From: Candidatus Cloacimonadota bacterium
Lineage (GTDB): Bacteria; Cloacimonadota; Cloacimonadia; JGIOTU-2
Reading direction: 5' to 3'
NCBI GenBank assembly: GCA_014384665.1
Contig: JACNFI010000061.1
Coordinates: forward strand, 1 to 6,087
Length of the DNA: 6,087 bases
How positions within the stretch are numbered: position 1 is the stretch's first letter; every line of letters begins with the position of its first letter. The translations under genes were made by a program, and so were the position numbers. The notes beneath the pieces were generated by a model, which saw nothing but the letters and a program-made list of their open reading frames with translations, had not been told where the DNA came from and did no database searches. Shown piece after piece: positions 1 through 4,418 of this stretch.

Positions 1-181
1 CCGTGAAATCTTATGCTTCTTTTATTTCACTGGGTTTATTCCACTGGGATTCATTATTCATTGCTTTTCTGTCTTTTACCTTCTTGTCACGGCGTATCCC
101 GATTTACCTGTCCCGTGAAATCACATCTTTATGTATTTAACTGGGATCGGGAGGAGACGGATTGCTTTTATCTTTCAAACT
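1..181. repeat. Repeat-rich gene-free segment at the left edge
   Basis: No credible gene is visible. The stretch holds two copies of a short imperfect inverted repeat: GTGAAAT at 3-9 faces ATTTCAC at 24-30, and GTGAAAT at 115-121 faces ATTTAAC at 135-141. Each unit is bounded outside by C-rich or G-rich triplets (CCC left, CTGGG right), and a stray CCACTGGGAT lies at 41-50. The plus-strand reading frame at 13-225 is low-complexity and Phe/Leu-rich, with no recognisable domain, so it is treated as non-coding. Confidence 0.6.
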
Positions 182-510
182 TTATTCTTTCAAAAAGTCT
201 TTTATATCGATACCTGCTTGTTTAAGAATTGCATGCAATGTTCCCTCTGATATATCTCCAGGGTGATTTGGAATGGTTGTAAAGCGACCAGTTATCTTGT
301 TAAACCAAATTTCGTGACTACCTGCAGCTTGCCCCGTTGAATAAAAATATATTATATTTGGTTATATCATATATAGGTATAAATATTTGGTTCATTTTAA
401 TATTTTACTTAGGATTATCTATTCTACGGGGCTTGACGATAGAACGAAAAACCAAAATTCTTCAGTCGTTTTATTGTTTCTTTATAGCTAAAACCAGCTA
501 ACCTACCCAA
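182..510 (-). pseudogene. hicA: HicA-family mRNA interferase toxin, interrupted by a 100-bp insertion
   Basis: HicA toxins are small double-stranded-RNA-binding-fold ribonucleases that cleave mRNA until HicB binds them. Here the frame is in two pieces. The 5' piece starts at a TTG (510-508), one base after the hicB stop, and reads MGRLAGFSYKETIKRLKNFG and on to FYRQAP, ending at TAG 426-424 inside the insertion. The 3' piece (331 down to the TAA at 184-182) reads AAGSHEIWFNKITGRFTTIP and ends ILKQAGIDIKDFLKE. The GSHEIW histidine is the expected catalytic residue, and the TTIPNHPGD and GTLHAILKQAG segments are family signatures. Deleting the element at 332-431 plus one copy of its CTTG flank joins the pieces in frame as a 74-residue protein, the normal family length. 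The toxin is therefore probably inactive now while its antitoxin stays intact. The TTG start is inferred from homology and may be a decayed ATG. Confidence 0.9.
332..431. mobile_element. 100-bp MITE-like insertion within hicA
   Basis: An AT-rich non-coding block begins CCCCGTTGAATA and ends with the inverse complement of CCCCGTAGAATA, so 11 of the first 12 terminal bases match. It is flanked by CTTG at 328-331 and 432-435. The direct repeat can also be read as GCTTG (327-331, 431-435) because the element's last base is G. Excision of 104 bp restores the interrupted hicA frame exactly, which is the strongest evidence that this is an insertion with a target-site duplication. No transposase is encoded, so it would be a non-autonomous element moved in trans. 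The mobilising family is unknown. Confidence 0.8.
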
Positions 511-511
511 T

Positions 512-736
512 TCAAACACCTACTATTAAATTATAATCAAACGATTCTTTAATATAATCCAATTTATGCAAATTTTCTTTTTGTGCTTCAAGTAATTTTC
601 TTGTAACATCACGTGCAATTTCCAAAGTTTCTGTAATAGTACGACCTTGTGCAACTAAACCTTGTATATCATCGGATGTCGCTAGATATAAACCTTCAGG
701 TAATTTTTTAATATGGATTTTTATTAAACGTTCCAT
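512..736 (-). CDS. hicB: HicB-family antitoxin (DUF1902-like)
   Basis: A 74-residue antitoxin that would bind and block HicA and may repress its own promoter. The N-terminal half (IKIHIKKLPEGLYLATSDDI, about residues 5-24) is the partial RNase-H-like beta-strand pattern of HicB proteins. It is followed by the helix GLVAQGRTITETLEIARDV, typical of the DUF1902 subgroup, and a charged tail with no clear DNA-binding domain. The start at 736 is supported by a GGAGG Shine-Dalgarno seven bases upstream. The TGA at 514-512 is separated by one base from the hicA start, so the pair was translationally coupled in the order antitoxin then toxin. The frame is intact although its toxin partner is broken, leaving it possibly orphaned or acting on other HicA copies elsewhere in the genome. 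Confidence 0.88.
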   Translation of the reverse strand: MERLIKIHIKKLPEGLYLATSDDIQGLVAQGRTITETLEIARDVTRKLLEAQKENLHKLDYIKESFDYNLIVGV

Positions 737-1059
737 GTTATTCCTCCAAATATAATAGTTTTTTTATTTCTTCCTTGCTTTTCTTGACCCGCTTGTCCCG
801 TTTACCCCGTTAAATCGGTTTTTTTTAACTGAGGCGAAATCTCTGTTTTCAATTTATCCCGTTTGCCCTGTGTAATCTCTTTTATTTGTTATTACATATG
901 GGTGAAATGCCTTTATTTTTTTTATTTCACTGGGTTGCTTTTGTCTTAACCTTTAATCTTCTTGTTCACCGTAGTCATAACGAAGGTGTATGGTCTTTAG
1001 TCTTTAATCTTTTGGGGGTGGGGTGTTGCTGCCTTTGTAACTTAACAAAGTGGCACATA
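737..1059. repeat. Gene-free spacer with dispersed inverted repeats
   Basis: About 320 bp between hicB and the relE-like gene with no credible gene. It holds a CCCCGTTAAATC motif (806-816) facing TTTAACTGAGG, and a second unit with GTGAAAT (902-908) facing ATTTCAC (924-930). A 57-bp segment at 852-908 recurs at 3469-3525. The region 940-1010 has loose CTTTAATCTTT-type low-complexity repeats like those at 3300-3340. A weak stem, CTTTGT/ACAAAG, at 1033-1050 lies just beyond the relE-like stop but lacks a T-run, so I do not call it a terminator. Confidence 0.6.
852..908 (+). repeat. 57-bp dispersed repeat, copy 1
   Basis: This segment, beginning ATTTATCCCG and ending GGGTGAAAT, matches 3469-3525 at 52 of 57 positions without gaps, and all five differences are transitions. 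The two copies sit in equivalent places, each in the spacer just beyond the 3' end of a minus-strand TA gene pair. Confidence 0.8.
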
Positions 1060-1326
1060 CTATGTTTTATAAATATTGTCATGGTGGTCAAAATCAAGTA
1101 GTGTTACTATCTTTTCATCTTTGTTGACTTCATATATCAACACAAAAGATCTGCCTATGTGCACCCTTCGCTTGTTTTGTAAAGGCTTTCTTAATGGCTT
1201 GAAACGGTAAGGATTATTAAGTATCTCTTGTACTTTTCTATCAATTAGCACAAGCATTTCTCTGTCTTGTTTCTTGAGCTTCTTAAATTTCCCATCAAGG
1301 TTTTTCTTAATTGCAAGTTTATACAC
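1060..1326 (-). CDS. RelE/ParE-superfamily toxin (type II TA)
   Basis: An 88-residue protein with the layout of RelE/ParE toxins, which mostly cut ribosome-bound mRNA (RelE, YafQ) or poison gyrase (ParE). It has an N-terminal helical pair (about residues 10-38), then the beta-sheet core PLRKPLQNKRRVHIG (44-58), FVLIYEV (61-67) and KIVTLLDFDHHDNIY (72-86). The basic KRR at 52-54, R59 and the HH pair at 81-82 are plausible RNA-contacting or catalytic residues, closer to RelE/YafQ-like than to ParE. That subgroup choice is inference. Translation begins at a GTG (1326-1324) whose first base is the last base of the upstream antitoxin's TAG stop, so the two are translationally coupled. No clear terminator follows. 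Confidence 0.82.
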   Translation of the reverse strand: MYKLAIKKNLDGKFKKLKKQDREMLVLIDRKVQEILNNPYRFKPLRKPLQNKRRVHIGRSFVLIYEVNKDEKIVTLLDFDHHDNIYKT

Positions 1327-1523
1327 TATTTTAATCCATATCTTTTGCTGAAGTTTTTGACCATAACTGCTTCTTCAAGGTCAATATCTCTCATCCGTAT
1401 GATCAACTCATCACGCAACTCAGGTTCTTCCATAAGACCTTTCTTTATTAGAGTAACTTCACGCTGTAAATTAACTACCATTTTATAAATCTTTTCAATG
1501 GTAATGTCTTGTCGAACAGGCAT
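1326..1523 (-). CDS. Antitoxin partner of the RelE-like toxin
   Basis: A 65-residue acidic/helical protein starting MPVRQDITIEKIYKMVVNLQ. I chose the ATG at 1523-1521 because AGGAGG lies eight bases upstream; the same frame is open back to an ATG at 1592, but that start has no ribosome binding site and would add an unrelated Phe-rich leader. The first half is a probable coiled helix (IEKIYKMVVNLQREVTLIKK). The second half has EPELRDELIIRMRDIDLEE and a C-terminal NFSKRYGLK tail that could wrap the toxin. No ribbon-helix-helix or AbrB DNA-binding fold is recognisable, so autoregulation is uncertain. The role is inferred mainly from the one-base overlap with the toxin gene and the antitoxin-first order. 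Confidence 0.75.
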   Translation of the reverse strand: MPVRQDITIEKIYKMVVNLQREVTLIKKGLMEEPELRDELIIRMRDIDLEEAVMVKNFSKRYGLK

Positions 1524-1631
1524 CTTTTTATCCTCCTTTTCGTTAAATTGAAATATGAGATCTGCAAAATGGAAGATTCTATTAAAATCCATAATAATTG
1601 GAATGTTTTACATTTTAACCTTATCCTCTAA

Positions 1632-1656
1632 CTCCTTCTCCTACAAGGAGAAGGAG
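1632..1656. repeat. Hairpin, 10-bp perfect stem
   Basis: CTCCTTCTCC at 1632-1641 pairs perfectly with GGAGAAGGAG at 1647-1656 around a TACAA loop. There is no T-run after it on either strand, so it resembles the small palindromic repeats near the right end of the window (for example the TTCTCC/GGAGAA stem at 6064-6082) more than a terminator. Confidence 0.75.
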
Positions 1657-1667
1657 AACTTATACTT

Positions 1668-1918
1668 CCTCTCCTTTTAGGCTTACCATTATACACAAAT
1701 ATGGAATTCTCCTTAGAAGCCCACAAATTCATTTGTGGGTATTAAAAAGAAAAGTGGAAATTGTCAACCGTTTCAACGGTTTACCAAATTAAGAAACCAT
1801 TAAAATGGTTAAAAATATGGTTTTGATATCGTTCCCACGATTAAAATCGTGGGCTTCTAAACACTCTATATTAACTGTTCTACAGGCTTGTGTATAATGG
1901 AAAGCCTTTTAGGAGAGG
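1668..1918. mobile_element. 251-bp non-coding element with 31-bp terminal inverted repeats
   Basis: The left end 1668-1698 (CCTCTCCTTTTAGGC... to ACACAA) and the inverse complement of 1888-1918 match at 27 of 31 positions; mismatches are three adjacent bases (TTT versus AAA) and one further base. Within lies a second, perfect 12-bp inverted repeat (TTAGAAGCCCAC at 1713-1724, its complement at 1849-1860) enclosing four hairpins. No open frame of useful length is inside and no clear target-site duplication flanks it. It could be a MITE, a REP/BIME-like unit mobilised by a Y1/RAYT transposase, or a structured RNA gene. I favour a non-autonomous repeat. Confidence 0.65.
1713..1860. repeat. REP-like array of four small hairpins inside an outer 12-bp stem
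   Basis: Four perfect short palindromes with two-base centres follow one another: 1720-1739 (CCCACAAAT/ATTTGTGGG), 1766-1781 (AACCGTT/AACGGTT), 1795-1810 (AACCATT/AATGGTT) and 1834-1853 (CCCACGATT/AATCGTGGG). The outer two share CCCAC/GTGGG and the inner two share AACC/GGTT. The order is thus mirror-like, and the outermost bases pair over 12 bp. The design resembles REP sequences and the ends of IS200/IS605-type elements. That family link is inference. Confidence 0.72.
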
Positions 1919-2175
1919 ATTGAGGTGAGGTCAAAAAAAACCTATTTTGCAGAACTCATTTAAATTGAACATAAGTAGAATATATAATCATTGATGTAAA
2001 ATTATTTCACTGGGCAAGTTGAAGTCCCGGCTTTAAGTAGTTGTTTGGACATTACATATTCTTTTTTATTATTAATGAATGCTTTATAAATTTCTTAAAT
2101 CTCTTTAAGTGAAAAAATCCTTTTAAATATCCAATCTAAATACAGGAATAAAATTTATAGTATGGCTCATCGCTT

Positions 2176-2619
2176 TTAGCTTTTCAAAGGATTAATAATA
2201 TTATATCCAATTTCTCTTGCTATAGAGCAAAGCTTTTCATCTGTGGACACGAAAGACCAATCAGGATTTGAAATTAAAGTAAATGTTGCCAATTGAAGAG
2301 AATCTAATGTTCTCAAGCCTTGTATCTCACCATATCTTCTTATTAAAAATTCAGCTTCATTAACAACTGTATGGCTTAAAGGCTCAATATAAAAATTATT
2401 AAGTTGCTCATCAAATCCAGTTATAGCCTGTTCTAACTTTTTTTCTTTTATTTCATTATTTCTAAATCTTCTATATAAGGCACTAAGAAACTCAATTTTA
2501 ACCAGTTCTGATACATATATTTTATTATTTTTATTCTCTAATAAGCGAGAAACGACATCTGTACCATTTTCTACATGAAAAAATTTAACAAGAGCAGATG
2601 TATCAAAATATAAATTCAT
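2176..2619 (-). CDS. vapC: VapC-family PIN-domain ribonuclease toxin
   Basis: A 147-residue PIN-domain endoribonuclease, the normal size of VapC toxins, which use Mg2+ or Mn2+ to cut tRNA or rRNA and stop translation. The four acidic metal ligands are in place: D6 in YFDTSALVK, E43 in VKIEFLSAL, D106 in GLRTLDSLQLA and D127 in FVSTDEKLCSIA. The TLDSLQLAT and STDEKL blocks are strong PIN signatures. The start ATG overlaps the antitoxin's TGA as ATGA (2619-2616), so the toxin is translated by coupling from the upstream gene. Nothing appears damaged, so the toxin is predicted to be active. The terminal TAA is followed by about 250 bp of AT-rich DNA before the hairpin element. Confidence 0.93.
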   Translation of the reverse strand: MNLYFDTSALVKFFHVENGTDVVSRLLENKNNKIYVSELVKIEFLSALYRRFRNNEIKEKKLEQAITGFDEQLNNFYIEPLSHTVVNEAEFLIRRYGEIQGLRTLDSLQLATFTLISNPDWSFVSTDEKLCSIAREIGYNIINPLKS

Positions 2620-2831
2620 ACTCTATCCTCTCTATCCAATATTATATCATCTGATAGTGAACCCTTGAGATCCTTCAACAATTCCCTAACTCTCTTATAA
2701 GCAGAAGAAACATCAACAGATCTGAACAATTTTTTCCTATTTTTTATGGAAAGTATTATTTCATATATGAACATCAAATTATCTGCATCCAAATTCTTAA
2801 TCTCTTGAATAGTTTTTTCTTTTATTTTCAT
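2616..2831 (-). CDS. VapB-type antitoxin partner of VapC
   Basis: A 71-residue charged, mostly helical protein. The N-terminal part (IQEIKNLDADNLMFIYEIIL, about residues 8-27) resembles the short helical dimerisation region of antitoxins that accompany PIN toxins. The C-terminal part (YKRVRELLKDLKGSLSDDII followed by LDREDRV) looks like the toxin-wrapping tail, ending in an acidic/basic run. No classical AbrB or ribbon-helix-helix motif is obvious, so it is not called VapB by sequence alone; the assignment rests on the 4-bp overlap with vapC and on this tail. The ATG at 2831 has GAGGT seven bases upstream. This Shine-Dalgarno lies at the very end of the decayed toxin remnant upstream, suggesting that the two TA pairs may once have been cotranscribed. 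Confidence 0.82.
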   Translation of the reverse strand: MKIKEKTIQEIKNLDADNLMFIYEIILSIKNRKKLFRSVDVSSAYKRVRELLKDLKGSLSDDIILDREDRV

Positions 2832-2840
2832 TTTATTACC

Positions 2841-2995
2841 TCAAAAAATAAAACGGTTAATTTGTTTAGGGGGAGTGATAAAACAATCTTTACATATTAA
2901 ATGTTTCAAATCATAAGTAACACAGTATGGTAAGTATCACTTTTATTTAAAATTGCAATCCAAACAAAAGTATCAACAAATATAAATTTATTCAC
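2841..2995 (-). pseudogene. Remnant of a second PIN-domain (VapC-type) toxin
   Basis: A GTG at 2995-2993, overlapping the stop of the decayed antitoxin, opens a frame reading VNKFIFVDTFVWIAILNKSD and then TYHTVLLMI before TGA 2908-2906. The segment FIFVDTxxWIAxLNKSDxYH is the N-terminus of a PIN toxin with its first metal-binding Asp at residue 8. Immediately downstream, another frame gives CVTYDLKHLICKDCFITPP and runs on to a TGA at 2843-2841, which looks like the last strand of a PIN domain (VTYD then a distal beta strand). A normal VapC is about 130-150 residues, so roughly the middle 80-100 residues are gone. The reading is an internal deletion plus frameshift. The N-terminal identification is fairly secure, the C-terminal one is tentative. 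Confidence 0.65.
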
Positions 2996-3227
2996 TTTTT
3001 TTGTACTCCATATAGATAGTAATCGTGATTTTCAGTAAGATCAGAAATTCCAGTCTCAATAGCGATATCATCAATATCTAACAATGGCTCAATCTTTTCT
3101 TTTTCACTCTATTAATTAATATTCCAATTTTTAAATAATGAATCATTTCAGGTAATTTGGGAAGATTTTCTTCAGGAATGTCCTTAATTTCCTCTATTAT
3201 TTTCTTTGTATATCTATTGGTAATCAT
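2992..3227 (-). pseudogene. Frameshifted antitoxin of the decayed VapBC-type pair
   Basis: The ATG at 3227-3225, with GGGGAG seven bases upstream, reads MITNRYTKKIIEEIKDIPEE and then NLPKLPEMIHYLKIGILINR, before drifting to a stop at 3080-3078. A second frame picks up within the A-rich run near 3100-3112 with EKEKIEPLLDIDDIAIETGI and continues SDLTENHDYYLYGVQKK to TGA 2994-2992. Joined by a one-base shift, the two parts make an antitoxin of about 78 residues. The first part (helical 'IPEENLPKLPEMIHYLK') resembles DUF2281-type antitoxins, and the tail ISDLTENHDYYLYG is the sort of segment found before PIN toxins. It ends by overlapping the GTG of the toxin remnant, preserving the original operon layout. 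The shift could in principle be a sequencing error, but the adjacent toxin is also broken. Confidence 0.75.
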
Positions 3228-3552
3228 ATTATTCTCCCCATAAATGGTTTACTTGTTCCTTATTACTTATAACTTGTTACTTGTCACTTATTATTCTAAT
3301 ACCCTTTAATCTTTTACCTTTAACCTTTGGTCTTTAATCTTTTTTCTTTCTGCTTTCTGCTTTCCTTGACCCGCCTGCCCAATTTATCCTGTGAAACCAT
3401 TTTTTTTGTTTCACTGGGATGAAATCTTTTTTTTCTTATTTCATCGGGGTGAAATTTATTTGTTTGCTATTTATCCCGCTTGCCCTGTGTAATCTCTTTT
3501 ATCTATTATTATACATGGGTGAAATCTCATCTTTATATATTTAACTGGGATT
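3228..3552. repeat. Gene-free spacer packed with inverted repeats
   Basis: About 325 bp without a gene. The right-hand part carries several units of the GTGAAAT...ATTTMAC type: GTGAAAC 3391-3397 facing GTTTCAC 3408-3414, ATGAAAT 3419-3425 facing ATTTCAT 3438-3444, and GTGAAAT 3519-3525 facing ATTTAAC 3539-3545. ATTTCACTGGG follows at 3550-3560, running into the end of the next gene. The left part (3255-3360) is low-complexity ACTTGTTACTTGT and CCTTTAATCTTT repeats. The second copy of the 57-bp repeat lies at 3469-3525. Confidence 0.6.
3469..3525 (+). repeat. 57-bp dispersed repeat, copy 2
   Basis: Matches 852-908 at 52 of 57 positions with five transitions and no gaps. As with copy 1, it lies just downstream (in the minus-strand sense) of a two-gene TA-like unit. 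Confidence 0.8.
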
Positions 3553-3777
3553 TCACTGGGTTGTTTTTATATTATCAATAATTTTATTCATTTCATTTGT
3601 TGGAAATTCATTTTTATAATATCTAAGCAACAATTTCACATGTTTTTCATCTTCATTGATATTATCAGGAAATGAAGCCAAAACCATTTTTCTGACAGTT
3701 TCACATAAACTTATTCCCATAAGGAATCGTTCTTCCCCTGATTTTTTCATCAACATTTTATGATATAGTTTTCTCAT
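3553..3777 (-). CDS. Small helical partner protein of the nucleotidyltransferase
   Basis: A 74-residue, probably all-helical protein that I recognise only as a conserved hypothetical type, marked by KKSGEERFLMGISLCETVRK (residues 11-30), then MVLASFPD and a closing LLLRYYKNEFPTNEM. I start it at ATG 3777-3775, one base after the upstream stop; the frame is open for 18 more codons into the upstream gene, but a start there would force a 53-base overlap. No ribosome binding site is close, so translation is probably coupled to the nucleotidyltransferase. No catalytic motif, signal peptide or membrane segment is visible. By analogy with other nucleotidyltransferase toxin pairs it may be the neutralising or substrate-presenting partner. 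This is inference from position and size, and a role as toxin is also possible. Confidence 0.72.
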   Translation of the reverse strand: MRKLYHKMLMKKSGEERFLMGISLCETVRKMVLASFPDNINEDEKHVKLLLRYYKNEFPTNEMNKIIDNIKTTQ

Positions 3778-3778
3778 T

Positions 3779-4333
3779 TCATACGAAGTATCTTTCACCA
3801 ACAAACTCCTTTGCAAAATTATATAAATCAATTTTTTTTACCCATTTTATTAAGTAATTTTTATCATAATTGTCATTAAGCAGGTTTATAATATCTCTTT
3901 TTTGTATTTCCGATTTAGATTCCCTGGACCAAAATATCTTAGAAATTATCAAATCTTCCTTTGAAACAATATATATTGAATGACCTTGAATTATTACTTT
4001 TTTTCTTCTTTTAAACTCATTTTCTCTATACTCTGAATTTTTCCTAATAATCAAATCAGCTTTAATAACAGATTGTTTATGAATAATATTAAACATTGAA
4101 TTATATTTTATCGCTTCGCTGAAAGCTTTTTCTGAAATATAATAATCATCCTTAAATTTTTGGATTAGACCAATTTTCATTTTGGGTTGCATCACAATAA
4201 TAAAGTCAATATCCCTTGTCATTCGTGGTTCAGCGTAGTAATTCATAGCTAATGAACCTGTAAGCATATAAGGAATATTTATTTCATTAAATCTATCAAT
4301 TATATCAAACAATATATCAAATTCATTTTTCAT
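3779..4333 (-). CDS. AbiEii-like nucleotidyltransferase, putative toxin
   Basis: A 184-residue protein of the DNA polymerase beta-type nucleotidyltransferase fold. Residues 22-46 carry the hallmark YMLTGSLAMNYY-AEPRMTRDIDFII: G26-S27 binds the nucleotide and D41/D43 bind metal, while KADLII puts the third carboxylate at D93. The segment IVSKEDLIISKIFWSRES (122-139) followed by KRDIINLL (145-152) matches the conserved lysine and Arg-Asp of AbiEii/MenT-like enzymes. Members of that group transfer nucleotides to tRNA or other targets and serve as toxins in abortive-infection systems. The size is smaller than classical AbiEii (about 300 residues), and no AbiEi-type winged-helix antitoxin gene is nearby; the cognate is probably the small helical protein encoded one base downstream. 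The ATG at 4333 has only a weak purine-rich ribosome site. Confidence 0.85.
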   Translation of the reverse strand: MKNEFDILFDIIDRFNEINIPYMLTGSLAMNYYAEPRMTRDIDFIIVMQPKMKIGLIQKFKDDYYISEKAFSEAIKYNSMFNIIHKQSVIKADLIIRKNSEYRENEFKRRKKVIIQGHSIYIVSKEDLIISKIFWSRESKSEIQKRDIINLLNDNYDKNYLIKWVKKIDLYNFAKEFVGERYFV

Positions 4334-4381
4334 TCTTAATTTTTTTCTTTACACTGTTAAATAATCCATCAGCTGACAGAT

Positions 4382-4396
4382 TGCTTCTCTGAAGCA
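4382..4396. repeat. Small hairpin downstream of the envelope operon
   Basis: TGCTTC and GAAGCA pair around a TCT loop, directly followed on the plus strand by the motif ATTTAACGGGGTG (4396-4408). A near-palindrome TGAATAAATTATTCA (4407-4421) covers the last stop codon of the broken lipoprotein gene. Neither hairpin carries a T-tract, so a terminator role is unproven. Confidence 0.4.
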
Positions 4397-4418
4397 TTTA
4401 ACGGGGTGAATAAATTAT

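Larger units (their letters stand above)
1524..2175. other. Long gene-free stretch (about 650 bp)
   Basis: No supported gene. From left to right it holds the leader of the RelE-type antitoxin (to about 1620), a 10-bp-stem hairpin at 1632-1656, the 251-bp inverted-repeat element at 1668-1918, and an AT-rich remainder (1919-2175). In that remainder I see only an isolated ATTTCACTGGG motif at 2004-2014. No terminator with a convincing T-tract follows the vapC stop on the minus strand. Confidence 0.55.

Noticed and set aside
13..225. Plus-strand open frame of 70 codons
   Set aside because: Low-complexity Phe/Leu/Ser composition, overlaps inverted repeats and the hicA 3' end, no ribosome site, no recognisable domain.
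1033..1050. Intrinsic terminator after the relE-like gene
   Set aside because: The CTTTGT/ACAAAG stem is weak and AT-rich, and no T-tract follows on the minus strand.
886..1101. Plus-strand open frame of 71 codons
   Set aside because: Covers the repeat-rich spacer and the antisense of the relE-like gene end; hydrophobic composition comes from the T-rich strand.
1267..1488. Plus-strand frame of 73 codons
   Set aside because: Antisense to the RelE-type toxin and antitoxin pair, which have coupled start/stop and a good Shine-Dalgarno.
1324..1592. Longer 88-codon form of the RelE-type antitoxin starting at 1592
   Set aside because: No ribosome site at that ATG, whereas AGGAGG stands eight bases before the internal ATG at 1523.
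1713..1860. CRISPR-like array
   Set aside because: The palindromes differ in sequence and spacing; there are no identical direct repeats with unique spacers.
737..3560. Integron attC sites between the TA modules
   Set aside because: GTTAAAT/ATTTAAC strings look like attC core sites, but the rest of the paired core structure is missing, the units are only 30-40 bp, and no integrase is in the window.
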